The notes beneath the pieces were generated by a model. It had not been told where the DNA came from. It saw nothing but the letters and a program-made list of their open reading frames with translations, and did not search any database. The position numbers were made by a program, and so were the translations under genes. A stretch of 64,000 nt of DNA from Anaerolineales bacterium (lineage in GTDB: Bacteria; Chloroflexota; Anaerolineae; Anaerolineales; UBA11579): the NCBI GenBank assembly GCA_019637805.1, contig JAHBVB010000001.1, forward strand, positions 695,875-759,874, written 5' to 3'. Below are positions 53,146 to 61,023 of this stretch, one piece after another (position 1 is the stretch's first letter; each line of letters opens with the position of its first letter).

Positions 53146-53745
53146 CTACTCCACGATGCCCTCGAAGATCCAGGAGCCGTCGACCCGGTCCACGAACGCC
53201 TGGTAGATCCACGCGTTGGCCTCTTCGTCAGGCAGATTATCCGGCTTGGCTTCGATGCGATAGCCACCCATCCCGCCATTTTCGAGGACTTCCGAATAGC
53301 AGGAAATTTCAATGCCGCTATGGGCCTCGTCCAAGCGAGCCTGCGCCGTAGCGCAGTCATGTGTTGGGTAGCTTGTCTGCAGGAAAGGGATGACCAGTTG
53401 GAATTCGATTATTTCGTCTGTTCCAACCGGGAACCGCACAGCATCACAGCGAGTCGGCGAATCGATCTCAGTGGTGGGATCGAGCAGGCCCATCTCACGC
53501 ACCCGCACGCTCTCCGTGCCGTAGGTTAACAGGGTCTGGTCTCCCAACAGCCAGTCCGCAACGCTTGGGCGCTCAAAGCAAATGTCGGCCACAAAATGCA
53601 GGCGTTCCACGCGGAAGTTGCCGGCAGTGACAGTGATGCCGTTGGCTTCGGCTCGCAGTTCGCCGGGCGGCAGACCAGCCTCGAAGGCCGCCGGGCCACA
53701 GGCGGCCAGCAGCAATAATAGGGCTGTCAATGGGAGTTTGGACAT
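53146..53745 (-). CDS. Lipoprotein of unknown function
   Basis: 199 residues from ATG 53745 with AGGAGG upstream. Signal peptide LTALLLLLAAC ends in a lipobox. The mature part is acidic and beta-rich, with four Cys (DICFERPSV, TRCDAVRF, HDCATAQ, ISCYSEVL) that could form two disulfides. No family recognised. It lies 65 bp upstream of the CcrM-like gene, separated by the hairpin. Confidence 0.75.
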   Translation of the reverse strand: MSKLPLTALLLLLAACGPAAFEAGLPPGELRAEANGITVTAGNFRVERLHFVADICFERPSVADWLLGDQTLLTYGTESVRVREMGLLDPTTEIDSPTRCDAVRFPVGTDEIIEFQLVIPFLQTSYPTHDCATAQARLDEAHSGIEISCYSEVLENGGMGGYRIEAKPDNLPDEEANAWIYQAFVDRVDGSWIFEGIVE

Positions 53746-53815
53746 CTTCGCCTCCTCTCCAGCAGTTGAGGCTAGATAGTACCCAAGTCAAATGCCCATT
53801 TTCATTAAAACCAGA

Positions 53816-53839
53816 GGGGCCAGGTTTAAACCTGGCCCC
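53816..53839. repeat. 24-bp perfect palindrome downstream of ychF
   Basis: Half-site GGGGCCAGGTTT is followed immediately by its inverse complement, so all 24 bp are self-complementary. It sits 27 bp after the ychF stop and could end that transcript; an intergenic palindrome family is also possible. Confidence 0.6.
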
Positions 53840-53865
53840 ACACTGCTTCTCGAATTGGATATACC

Positions 53866-54927
53866 CTACACATTAAAGCGCACGTTGATGATGTCCCCAT
53901 CCTGCATCACGTACTCCTTGCCCTCCAGGCGCAGCTTGCCCGCCTCGCGGGCGGCGGCCATGCCGCCCAGCGCCAGCAGGTCGGCGGCGGCGATGATCTC
54001 GGCGCGGATGAAGCCGCGGGCGATATCACTGTGTATCGTGCCAGCCGCCTCCAGAGCGCTTTCGCCGCGCCGCAGCATCCAGGCGTGCGCTTCCGGCTCG
54101 CCGACCGTGTAGAAGGTCTGCGTGTCCAGCAGGTCGTAGGCGGCGCGGATCACGCGCTGCGCCCCGCTCTCGCTAAGGCCGTACTCGGCCAAAAAGGTGG
54201 CGGCGTCTTCGGCGGGCAGCTGGGTCAGTTCCATCTCCAGCTTGCCTTGCAGGGCCAGCACCGGCACACCGGCTTCTGGCAGCGCTGGAGCGCTCTGGCC
54301 CTCGCCCAGGTTCAGCACCACCAGCAACGGCTTGAGGGTCAGCAGGCCGGCGCCGCCCACCTGGGCGATCTCCTCGGCGCTCAGCCCCAGAGCGCGCAGC
54401 GGCTGGTTGGCGGCCAGCGCTTCCTGCAGGCGGCCGTACAGGGCCTGCTCGCGCTCGATCGCCGCCATATCGCGGCCGCCCTTGCCGCGCTCCTCACTCA
54501 GTTTGCCCAGGCGGCGCTCGACGATCACCAGATCGTTGAGCAGCAGCTCATCCTGGGTGTAGGCGAAATCACGGGCAGCATCCACGGTCTCGTGGGGGTG
54601 CGCCACGCTGTCGTTCTCGAAGGCGCGCAGCACCAGCAGCAAGCCGTCCATGCCCGTCAGGGCATTAAGCAGCTGCGGCGATAGGTCTTTGCCGGCTTCG
54701 CCGGAGCCCATGCCGGCCACATCCGCAAAAGAGATCTGGGCGTGCACGATCTTCTTGGAAGAGAACAGATCAGCCAGCTGCTGCAGGCGCTCGTCCGGCA
54801 CGTCCACCACCGCGGTGGTGGTCTCGATGCGACCGGCGCTCATCGCCAGCGGGCGGTCGCTGCGCGTCAGCGCGTTAAAGATGGTGGTTTTGCCCGCCTG
54901 CGGCAGGCCAATAATTCCTAAGCGCAT
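53866..54927 (-). CDS. ychF: YchF/OLA1-family ATPase/GTPase
   Basis: 353 residues from ATG 54927. N-terminal G domain with GLPQAGKTTIFNALTRSD (usual form GLPNVGKST, here with Q-A-G-K-T), FADVAGMGSGEAG (G3 region) and a coiled-coil insert (EERGKGGRDMAAIEREQALY). The C-terminal TGS domain, TFYTVGEPEAHAWMLRRGES to LRLEGKEYVMQDGDIINVRF, is complete. OLA1/YchF proteins prefer ATP and associate with ribosomes. Position next to the tRNA-Leu is incidental. Confidence 0.93.
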   Translation of the reverse strand: MRLGIIGLPQAGKTTIFNALTRSDRPLAMSAGRIETTTAVVDVPDERLQQLADLFSSKKIVHAQISFADVAGMGSGEAGKDLSPQLLNALTGMDGLLLVLRAFENDSVAHPHETVDAARDFAYTQDELLLNDLVIVERRLGKLSEERGKGGRDMAAIEREQALYGRLQEALAANQPLRALGLSAEEIAQVGGAGLLTLKPLLVVLNLGEGQSAPALPEAGVPVLALQGKLEMELTQLPAEDAATFLAEYGLSESGAQRVIRAAYDLLDTQTFYTVGEPEAHAWMLRRGESALEAAGTIHSDIARGFIRAEIIAAADLLALGGMAAAREAGKLRLEGKEYVMQDGDIINVRFNV

Positions 54928-55011
54928 AGATCCTGCGCCTCGAGAGTGGCTAACCCGCCGTGCGGGCGGCCGCTCCAAACTTGAATTTTTGTTTGCAATT
55001 TAGTGGGGTGC

Positions 55012-55040
55012 TTGACCTTGGACATTCGAATGATTATACT
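55012..55040 (+). promoter_or_regulatory. tRNA-Leu promoter
   Basis: TTGACC (55012-55017), 17-bp spacer, TATACT (55035-55040); transcription would start near 55047, 7 bases before the tRNA. Confidence 0.85.
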
Positions 55041-55053
55041 TTCGCTCTGCCTT

Positions 55054-55139
<86 letters not shown>

Positions 55140-55141
55140 AG

Positions 55142-55166
55142 ACCGCTCGCAGCGAGCGGTTTTTTG
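55142..55166 (+). terminator. tRNA-Leu terminator
   Basis: ACCGCTCG (55142-55149), loop CAG, CGAGCGGT (55153-55160), then T6. Confidence 0.9.
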
Positions 55167-55202
55167 TTTAACCTATTCTTAGATTAGAGAAAGCCCTTTA
55201 CC

Positions 55203-55230
55203 TTGACACGCAATTCGCAATCGGTATAAT
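55203..55230 (+). promoter_or_regulatory. Strong promoter of the small-RNA candidate
   Basis: TTGACA (55203-55208), 16-bp spacer, TATAAT (55225-55230): both boxes are perfect consensus. No protein gene follows on this strand before the terminator at 55301. Confidence 0.88.
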
Positions 55231-55236
55231 CACCTT

Positions 55237-55328
55237 GACGAGCGTCTGGGTGCCCCCCTCACCTAGGCGCTTGTCGCTTTAATCGCCTCATGCAAAACAA
55301 AAAACGGGCGCCTCTCGGCGCCCGTTTT
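55237..55328 (+). ncRNA. Candidate small RNA with a C-rich apical loop
   Basis: About 92 nt from the predicted start to the terminator. GACGAGCG (55237-55244) pairs with CGCTTGTC (55268-55275) through eight pairs including one G-U; inside, CTGGGTG (55246-55252) pairs with CACCTAG (55260-55266). The apical loop is CCCCCCT (55253-55259). An unpaired A/U-rich stretch (55276-55300) leads to the terminator hairpin. C-rich loops in known bacterial sRNAs bind G-rich ribosome-binding sites. It is not tRNA, 6S, SRP or tmRNA by any motif I can see. Confidence 0.6.
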
Positions 55329-55332
55329 GCAT
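55301..55332. terminator. Terminator shared by the small RNA and the 55345 gene
   Basis: AAAACGGGCGCC (55301-55312), loop TCTC, GGCGCCCGTTTT (55317-55328): a perfect 12-bp stem with U runs on both strands. Confidence 0.9.
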
Positions 55333-55344
55333 TTCTGTGTCGGT

Positions 55345-55998
55345 CTACTTTTTGTTTAGGTTGGACATCAGCATCTTGAGCGCCGCATTGGCGATCAGCT
55401 GCCCGGACTGAGAGCGGTGTTCACTCTTGCCCATCTCCGTACCGGAGACCAGCGTCTGGGCCAGTTGGCCAATATCAATCCCCGCGTCCTGTGAAGACTG
55501 CAGCAGATCCAGGCCCAGGCTCAACCAGTCGGTGCCGCCGCTTTGTTGGCTGCTGGCCGTGCTCTTCTGGCTGCCAGCCAGGCCAGACACCAGGCTGCCC
55601 AGCAGACTGCCAGCCAAATCCTGGCCGGAGCTGGCGCTGCTCTTCTGACCACCGTTGAGGATGGTCATCAATAGGTTAAGCGCCAGGTCAATTGGCAGCC
55701 CATCCGCCTTTTCGCCCAAGGCCTGCTTGGCCGCCTGGGCCAAACCGCCAGCCAGCACATTGGCGGAGCCGCTCTGGCTCTTCTGGCGCACCAGGTCAGC
55801 CGCATACTCCAGTTGGCTGGGCAGGTCGGCGGTCTTCTTTTCGCGCATGGCCTGCTGCACGACTTCCATGATCTGCACCATGTTGTCGCCGTGGTTGCCA
55901 TTGTAGCTATCGGCCTTGTTCAGCTGCGAACGATTTTGCTGCAGCGCGTCCGTGGCTGCGCTGAACAGGTCGATGAAATTAACAGTTTGTTGTGCCAT
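55345..55998 (-). CDS. Unrecognised 217-residue cytoplasmic protein
   Basis: No signal peptide or membrane helix. The N-terminal third (FIDLFSAATDALQQNRSQLN, DNMVQIMEVVQQAMREKKTA) is helical with an SYNGNHGDNMV turn. The rest is rich in Gly, Ser, Gln and Ala with recurring Leu heptads (AGSLLGSLVSGLAGSQKSTA). The composition is that of a self-assembling or flexible protein. I know no family for it. Its transcript ends in the terminator shared with the small RNA. The bioY gene lies 20 bp upstream on the same strand, so it may be cotranscribed with bioY. Confidence 0.65.
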   Translation of the reverse strand: MAQQTVNFIDLFSAATDALQQNRSQLNKADSYNGNHGDNMVQIMEVVQQAMREKKTADLPSQLEYAADLVRQKSQSGSANVLAGGLAQAAKQALGEKADGLPIDLALNLLMTILNGGQKSSASSGQDLAGSLLGSLVSGLAGSQKSTASSQQSGGTDWLSLGLDLLQSSQDAGIDIGQLAQTLVSGTEMGKSEHRSQSGQLIANAALKMLMSNLNKK

Positions 55999-56018
55999 TC
56001 TTTTCCTCGTACTTTAGA

Positions 56019-56588
56019 TTAGTTCTTTACCAACTTCCAGGCTGCTGGCAACAGCAGGGCGGCCAGTAAGGCCTTGATGGTATCACCTATTAGGAAAGGA
56101 TACAGGCCGGCCGCCAAAGCTTGCGACCAGCCGCCCATCAGGGTTTGCAGCCAGGCAATGCCAAAGACGTAGATCACCAAGTTGCCCAGCCCCATCGCCG
56201 CCAGGGTGGTCCATAAGCTGCGGTCCCACCCGCGTTCGGCGAGCCAGCCCACCAACCAGGCGGCAGGGATGAACCCCAGCAGATAACCGCCCGTGGGGCC
56301 GGCCATATAGGCCAGGCCGGCTTGCGCGCCAGTGAAGAAGGGCAGGCCTGCGCCGGCCATGCCCAGGTAGCCTAGCACGGCCACCGGGCCGCGCCGGCTG
56401 CCCAGGGCCATGCCCACCAGCAGCACAGCCAGGGTTTGGCCGGTGATCGGCACTGGCTGTAGTGGGATACGCACCTGGGCCAGGGCGGCGATGAACAGCC
56501 CGCCCAGCAGGATCAGCAAGCCATCCGCCAGGGCGCCGGGTTTGGCGCCGGAGCGGGTCAGTACTTTTTCAGCCAAGACTTGTTGCAT
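56019..56588 (-). CDS. bioY: Biotin transporter substrate-binding subunit BioY
   Basis: 189 residues from ATG 56588 with GGAGGAG upstream. Six membrane helices. VRIPLQPVPITGQTLAVLLV and GPTGGYLLGFIPAAWLVGWL are signature BioY (S-component) blocks. It binds biotin and works alone or with an ECF energy module; no bioM/bioN is in the window. A 30-bp inverted-repeat operator candidate lies 21 bp upstream (56609-56638). The first gene of a possible bioY-55345 unit. Confidence 0.95.
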   Translation of the reverse strand: MQQVLAEKVLTRSGAKPGALADGLLILLGGLFIAALAQVRIPLQPVPITGQTLAVLLVGMALGSRRGPVAVLGYLGMAGAGLPFFTGAQAGLAYMAGPTGGYLLGFIPAAWLVGWLAERGWDRSLWTTLAAMGLGNLVIYVFGIAWLQTLMGGWSQALAAGLYPFLIGDTIKALLAALLLPAAWKLVKN

Positions 56589-56608
56589 AGCAGTCTCCTC
56601 CAAAGAAA

Positions 56609-56638
56609 AACCACGGTGAAAATAATAACACCGTGGTT
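56609..56638 (-). promoter_or_regulatory. Operator-like inverted repeat upstream of bioY
   Basis: AACCACGGTG (56609-56618) and CACCGTGGTT (56629-56638) are perfect 10-bp arms separated by an A/T-only spacer. On the minus strand the spacer holds TGTTATTAT, an extended -10-like element. The arms do not match the BirA consensus orientation. Confidence 0.6.
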
Positions 56639-56699
56639 CCCTATAAGAGGCGGCAGCCCTGGTCACGAAACAGGTTTTCAGTCAGCCCAGCGCTATGGG

Positions 56700-57371
56700 C
56701 TAGGTTGCGTCCGCGTTTTCGCTCTCGTCCTTCAAGAAGGCCAGCGTGCGCTGCCAGGCCAGCTCGGCGGCTTCGGCGTTATACGCATCTGGGCGGTTGT
56801 GCTCGAAGAACCAATGGCCCGTGCCGGGGTAAATGTGCACTTCCAGGTTGGGCGCCTGCATGGCGCGAGCTGCTTCGGTGGACTCGAACGGATCGTTTTC
56901 GGCATAGTGGGCCAGGATATGCGCTTTGCTCTTACTCACATCGGCGCCGGCCATGCCGTAGAACAACACCACGCGCTCAAAAGCGTCTGGCATGCCCTCA
57001 TCCAGCACCAGCGCGTAAGCCGCGCCGAAGGAGAAGCCCACTGACGCCAGCTTCTCGCGGGTCACCGCCGGGTGAGCTGCCAAGTAGGCAGCCGCCGCGG
57101 CGGCCAAGGCTGCCATGGCGGGGAAATCCTCTTCGGCGGCGGTCACCAGCTTTTCCGCCTCGGCGACGTCGGCGGTTTGCGCGCCGGCGAAGAAGTCCGG
57201 GGCGAAGACCACGAAGCCTTCGGCAGCGAGCTTGTCGGCCAGCTTGGTGAAAAGGTCGGTCAGCCCCCACCAAGCATGCAAAAGCAGCAGCCCCGGGCCG
57301 CGGCCCTCAGGCGGCAGGGCCAAATACCCTCGGCCTTGCTCCTCTGCTAACGAATAGGTTTCCATGGGCAT
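56700..57371 (-). CDS. Dienelactone hydrolase family protein
   Basis: 223 residues from ATG 57371 (AGGAGG 5-6 bases upstream). Alpha/beta hydrolase: GLLLLHAWWGLTDLFTKLAD (oxyanion region), SVGFSFGAAYALVLDEGMPD with nucleophile motif G-F-S-F-G, HYAENDPF (Asp) and GTGHWFFEH (His). Classical dienelactone hydrolases use Cys at this nucleophile position; here it is Ser. Substrate therefore may be a different ester or lactone. Independent gene. Confidence 0.9.
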   Translation of the reverse strand: MPMETYSLAEEQGRGYLALPPEGRGPGLLLLHAWWGLTDLFTKLADKLAAEGFVVFAPDFFAGAQTADVAEAEKLVTAAEEDFPAMAALAAAAAAYLAAHPAVTREKLASVGFSFGAAYALVLDEGMPDAFERVVLFYGMAGADVSKSKAHILAHYAENDPFESTEAARAMQAPNLEVHIYPGTGHWFFEHNRPDAYNAEAAELAWQRTLAFLKDESENADAT

Positions 57372-57442
57372 CGCATTGCCCTCCTCGGGATTAAGATGCT
57401 CCAATATAGAACAAATAATCTATGAAGTCAAGGGGGATAACC

Positions 57443-57492
57443 CAAACGCCTTTGCGCGCCAGCATTTTCAGCCGGTCGCGCAAAGGCGTTTG
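57443..57492. repeat. Long inverted repeat after the M29 aminopeptidase
   Basis: CAAACGCCTTTGCGCG (57443-57458) and CGCGCAAAGGCGTTTG (57477-57492) are perfect 16-bp arms around an 18-base centre that can pair further (CCAGC/GCCGG). It lies 23 bp after the aminopeptidase stop and may be its terminator, though no U run follows. Confidence 0.6.
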
Positions 57493-57514
57493 TCTCGCTC
57501 CTTGGAATGACGAG

Positions 57515-58777
57515 CTAACTCTTATACGCCCATTCGCCCTGGCGCATCAGCGGCTCGCGGCTGCCGTCCTTGGCGATGCCATCGATATCCATCTTCTCTG
57601 AACCGATCATGAAGTCCACATGCACCAGGCTGTCGTTGCCGCCGGCGGCGGCGAACTGCTCATCACTCATCGTCTCGCCGCCGTCCAGCGTGAAGCGGTA
57701 GGCGCGGCCGATGGCGATGTGGCTGGCGGCGTTCTCGTCGAACAGCGTGTTGTAGAACAGCACGCCGGACTGGGCGATGGGCGAGCTGTGCGGCACCAGG
57801 GCGATCTCGCCTACCCGGCCGGCGCCATCGTCGCTTGCCAGGATGTCGCGCAGCACCTCCTCGCCCTTCTTGGCCTTCACATCGGTCACGCGGCCGTCTT
57901 TGAAGGTCAGGCTGAAGTCCTCCACTAAGCGCCCGCCGTAGCTGAGCGGCATACTGGCCGCCAGTTGGCCCTCGGCGCGGTCCTTATGTCCCAGGGTGAA
58001 GACCTCCTCAGTGGGCAGGTTGGGCGTAAAGGTGATGCCGCCCAGCGTGTCGGATTGGGCGCTGTTCCACACATGTCCGGCGGGCAGGCCGGCGGTGAAG
58101 TCGGTGCCCGGGCCGGTATAGTGCAGGGCGTCGTATTGCTTCTCGTTCAAATAGGTGCTGGCTTCGTTGAGCTGTTGGATGTGTGCCTGCCAGGCAGCCA
58201 ACGGGTCGGGCTGGTCCAGCCGGCAGAGGGTGAAGATCTGCTCCCAGAGGGCGTCTTCCTGCTGGTCGGCCGGCAGGTCCGGAAAGACCTTGGCCGCCCA
58301 GGTCGGGTGCGGCACAGCGGCCAGCAGCCAGGCATAGGCGTTCTTCATCAGCAGTTCCATTTGGGACTGCATGTGCTGCTCCATGGTGCGCTGGGCCTGG
58401 GTCACCAGCTTAGGGTCCTGACCACTGAGTAGGTCGGGGTCTTCCCCATAAAACGAAACGATCGCCGCGCCGCTGTTGGCGTAATCAAACAAGGCTTGGG
58501 TGCGCCAGCTGGGGAATTCGCCAAAGGCGTCGCGGGGAGCGTTTTGGAAGCGCATCAGCTGCGTCTGGTCATCGTCCCACATCACGTCCACCAGCGGCGA
58601 GCCCATCTGGTAGGCCTGGGCGGCGATGCGGCGCACCAGCGGGGCAGAGCGCAGCGGCGCGCCGCGGAACAGGTTTTTGCCGCTGATCACCAGCTTCTGG
58701 CCGGGCTGCAGGTTCAAACCCACTTTGAGGATAAGTTCGGCGTACAGGTCAAGCTTTTTGTCGAAATCAGGGATCAT
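57515..58777 (-). CDS. Aminopeptidase, M29 family
   Basis: 420 residues from ATG 58777 (AAGGTGA upstream). M29 enzymes (AmpS/PepS, aminopeptidase T) are dimetal exopeptidases of thermophiles and Gram-positives. Blocks: KLDLYAELILKVGLNLQPGQ, FTAGLPAGHVWNSAQ (metal-binding His region), NLPTEEVFTLGHKDRAEGQL (Glu ligands), and HIAIGRAYRFTLDGG ... SLVHVDFMIGSEKMDIDGI near the end. Cytoplasmic. Single gene divergent from the dus gene. Confidence 0.94.
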   Translation of the reverse strand: MIPDFDKKLDLYAELILKVGLNLQPGQKLVISGKNLFRGAPLRSAPLVRRIAAQAYQMGSPLVDVMWDDDQTQLMRFQNAPRDAFGEFPSWRTQALFDYANSGAAIVSFYGEDPDLLSGQDPKLVTQAQRTMEQHMQSQMELLMKNAYAWLLAAVPHPTWAAKVFPDLPADQQEDALWEQIFTLCRLDQPDPLAAWQAHIQQLNEASTYLNEKQYDALHYTGPGTDFTAGLPAGHVWNSAQSDTLGGITFTPNLPTEEVFTLGHKDRAEGQLAASMPLSYGGRLVEDFSLTFKDGRVTDVKAKKGEEVLRDILASDDGAGRVGEIALVPHSSPIAQSGVLFYNTLFDENAASHIAIGRAYRFTLDGGETMSDEQFAAAGGNDSLVHVDFMIGSEKMDIDGIAKDGSREPLMRQGEWAYKS

Positions 58778-58833
58778 TAGGTCACCTTGGGGGAAAAGAA
58801 GGTTGTCGAGTGCGCACAGTATACTAGCTGGTG

Positions 58834-59805
58834 ATGAGCGTTCCCGGCACCCCTTCCTTCTATATAGGCGACCTGCCCATCCATGGCGAGGCGATCCTTT
58901 CGCCCATGGACGGCTTCTCCGACCTGCCATTTCGCGCCATGGCCCGCCGCTTGGGCTCGGCGATGAGCTATTCGGAGTTCATCAACGCCATCGATGTCAT
59001 GCAGGGCCATCCCTCCGTGCAGCAGAAGATCGCCTACACCGCCGCTGAGCGTCCGATGGTCTTCCAGCTTTTCGACGACGACCCGGCCCGCCTGCTGGAA
59101 GCGGCCCTGCGCCTGCGCCAATACGACCCGGACATTATTGACGTCAACATGGGCTGCTCGGCCAAGACCGTCGCCGGCCGCGGCGCCGGCGCCGGACTGC
59201 TGCGCCAGCCGGCCAAGGTCGCCCAGATCTTCAGCGCCCTCAGCCGAGCGTTGGATATCCCGGTCACCGGCAAGATGCGCCTGGGCTGGGACGATGACAG
59301 CCTCAACTACTTGGAGATCGCCCGCATCGTGCAGGACAACGGCGGCCAGCTGCTGGCCGTGCACGGCCGCACCAAAAAGCAGGCCTACGGCGGCGAGGCC
59401 AATTGGGAAGCCATCGCCGAGGTCAAGACCGCGCTGCGCATCCCGGTCATCGGCAACGGCGATGTGTGCACAGTGGCCGACATCGCCCGCATGCGCCGCT
59501 TCACCGGCTGCGATGCGGTCATGATCGGCCGCGGCGCCATCGGCAATCCCTGGATCTTCGCCGGGCTGGACCGCCAGCAAGTGTCGCCGCAGCAGGTGCG
59601 CGCCACCATGCTGGCCCACCTGGAGAGCATGCTGGACTTTTACGGCGCGGAGCGCGGCCTGGTGCTCTTCCGCAAACACGCCAGCCGCTACATCAGCCCT
59701 TTCCGGCTCAGCACAGAACAGCGCCAACTGCTGCTCACCAGCCAAACCGCAGACGATTTCACCCGGCTGGTGGACGAGTTCGCCGGCGAGCCTGTGTTGG
59801 CGTAG
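58834..59805 (+). CDS. tRNA-dihydrouridine synthase (Dus family)
   Basis: 323 residues from ATG 58834; a GTG one codon earlier is possible. TIM-barrel flavoprotein that reduces uridine in the tRNA D-loop. LSPMDGFSDLPFRAMARRLG, DVNMGCSAKTVAGRGAGAGL with catalytic C108 (usual form N-x-GCPxxK; here Ser replaces Pro), VHGRTKKQAYGG and IGRGAIGNPWIF are family marks. It resembles DusB in layout. A TATACT box at 58820-58825 suggests a nearly leaderless transcript. Confidence 0.93.
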   Translation: MSVPGTPSFYIGDLPIHGEAILSPMDGFSDLPFRAMARRLGSAMSYSEFINAIDVMQGHPSVQQKIAYTAAERPMVFQLFDDDPARLLEAALRLRQYDPDIIDVNMGCSAKTVAGRGAGAGLLRQPAKVAQIFSALSRALDIPVTGKMRLGWDDDSLNYLEIARIVQDNGGQLLAVHGRTKKQAYGGEANWEAIAEVKTALRIPVIGNGDVCTVADIARMRRFTGCDAVMIGRGAIGNPWIFAGLDRQQVSPQQVRATMLAHLESMLDFYGAERGLVLFRKHASRYISPFRLSTEQRQLLLTSQTADDFTRLVDEFAGEPVLA

Positions 59806-59840
59806 CAAGTGCGACGGGTAGCCAACCTACAAAACCTACA

Positions 59841-59870
59841 TTGATGCTGGCTTGGTCTCCTTGATAGAAT
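59841..59870 (+). promoter_or_regulatory. Promoter of the HTH regulator at 59894
   Basis: TTGATG (59841-59846), 18-bp spacer, TAGAAT (59865-59870), with TGA just before the -10 (extended). Start of transcription about 17 nt before the ATG. Confidence 0.65.
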
Positions 59871-59893
59871 TTCAGGGTTTGGTACCCACTTAA

Positions 59894-60550
59894 ATGGATT
59901 CCCTTTTAACCCACCCCAAAGGCGGCCCGGCAGACTGGCTGACCCTTAGCGAAGTCGCCGACTGGCTGGGCGTACACCCCAGTACCATCCGCAATTGGGC
60001 CGACCGCGGCCACCTGCCCAGCCACCGCACCCAGGGCGGCCACCGCCGTTTCCGCCGCCAGGAGCTGGACCTGTGGGCCAAGTCGCAGCGCGCCAACGCC
60101 TCCAAGGCCGAAGCCGCCCAGCTGGTGCAGAGCGCCCTGGGCTACACGCGTGTGCAGATCAGCGAAGGCGCCCTGGCCCAGCAGGATTGGTACCAAAAAC
60201 TGGACGAGGCGGCCCGCGGGGAATACGCCCGCAGCGGCCGCAAGCTGATGCAGGGCCTCAACACCTTCCTGGCCTCAGACGACGAAGTCGGCCAGGCCGA
60301 AGCGCGCGCCATGGGCTACGACTACGCCACCTTGGGCCGTCGCCACGGTCTGGACTCAGTGCAGGCCACCCGCGCTTTCCTCTTCTTCCGCAATGCGCTG
60401 CAAGAGGCGTTGCTGGGTTCCTACGAGGAAGCCGCCATCCGCTCGGCAGAAGCCTGGGCCGACATGGCCCGCCGCATGGACGCCTTCACCAACCAAGTGC
60501 TGCTGTCTCTGCTGGAGACTTACCAAGCCTTTTCCTCTGCCCGTAAATAA
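59894..60550 (+). CDS. BldC/excisionase-type HTH regulator with helical C-terminal domain
   Basis: 218 residues. N-terminal HTH of MerR/BldC type: WLTLSEVADWLGVHPSTIRN, then RGHLPSHRTQGGHRRFRRQE, the characteristic wing. The remaining 150 residues are helical (QKLDEAARGEYARSGRKLMQ, FLFFRNALQEALLGSYEEAA) and resemble RsbR-type or globin-like sensor helices, without a firm family. It stands alone, so it is a chromosomal regulator and not part of a phage. Ligand unknown. Confidence 0.83.
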   Translation: MDSLLTHPKGGPADWLTLSEVADWLGVHPSTIRNWADRGHLPSHRTQGGHRRFRRQELDLWAKSQRANASKAEAAQLVQSALGYTRVQISEGALAQQDWYQKLDEAARGEYARSGRKLMQGLNTFLASDDEVGQAEARAMGYDYATLGRRHGLDSVQATRAFLFFRNALQEALLGSYEEAAIRSAEAWADMARRMDAFTNQVLLSLLETYQAFSSARK

Positions 60551-60610
60551 CCTTTGCCTCTTATAATTAAGGTCACGCTCTTTTTTTGATTCTTGATTGG
60601 AGGCATATTC

Positions 60611-60970
60611 ATGCAACTTCGTAACCTGTTTATTGGCCTGGGCAAAGCCGTCTTCTTCTGGGGCTTTGTCCAAATCGCCCTGATCGGCGCGGCTTACTTT
60701 AATGTGTTGCCCAGCAGTTACCATGCCATGGGAGGCAACCTGATGCTCTTGGCGCTGCTGCTGATGCTGATCCTGTCGATCGTCGGCAAAATGGGGGGCC
60801 GTATCATCGGTCTCAGCCTGCTGGCCTTTGCCATGCTGGCCGCCCAGAGCTTCCTGCTGCGCGGCCCAGGCATGCCGGACATTGTCAAAGCCCTGCACCC
60901 CATCTTCGGCATCGGCGTTATGTTCCTGGGCCAGTCGCTGGCCAAGCGGGCTTCGCAGTTGCCCAAGTAG
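60611..60970 (+). CDS. Small four-helix membrane protein, DUF6220-like
   Basis: 119 residues from ATG 60611 with GGAGG upstream. Four hydrophobic helices: AVFFWGFVQIALIGAAYFNV, GNLMLLALLLMLILSIVG, IIGLSLLAFAMLAAQSFLL and LHPIFGIGVMFLGQSLAKRA. His in SYHAMGG and in ALHPIFG are spaced as in DUF6220 membrane proteins, which may bind heme or quinone. This assignment is tentative. A TATAAT box lies near 60562 and a strong terminator follows. Confidence 0.7.
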   Translation: MQLRNLFIGLGKAVFFWGFVQIALIGAAYFNVLPSSYHAMGGNLMLLALLLMLILSIVGKMGGRIIGLSLLAFAMLAAQSFLLRGPGMPDIVKALHPIFGIGVMFLGQSLAKRASQLPK

Positions 60971-60980
60971 TTTTTTTGAT

Positions 60981-61023
60981 AAATAAACAAAAGCCCCGCC
61001 AGTGGCGGGGCTTTTGTTTATTT
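60981..61023. terminator. Bidirectional terminator, 20-bp stem
   Basis: Arms 60981-61000 and 61004-61023 are perfectly complementary with an AGT loop; the centre is GCCCCGCC/GGCGGGGC, flanked by AAATAAACAAAA and its mirror. It overlaps the stop codon of the convergent enoyl-CoA hydratase gene. Confidence 0.92.

Noticed and set aside
51989-53745. Complete restriction-modification system around the CcrM-like gene
   Set aside because: Neighbours are PepF and a lipoprotein; no endonuclease or specificity gene is present.
55237-55328. 6S, SRP, tmRNA or RNase P RNA
   Set aside because: Too short, and none of the conserved motifs of those RNAs is present.
59894-60550. Phage excisionase gene
   Set aside because: The HTH is BldC/excisionase-like, but the protein is 218 residues with a second domain, and no integrase, capsid or att-like repeat is nearby.
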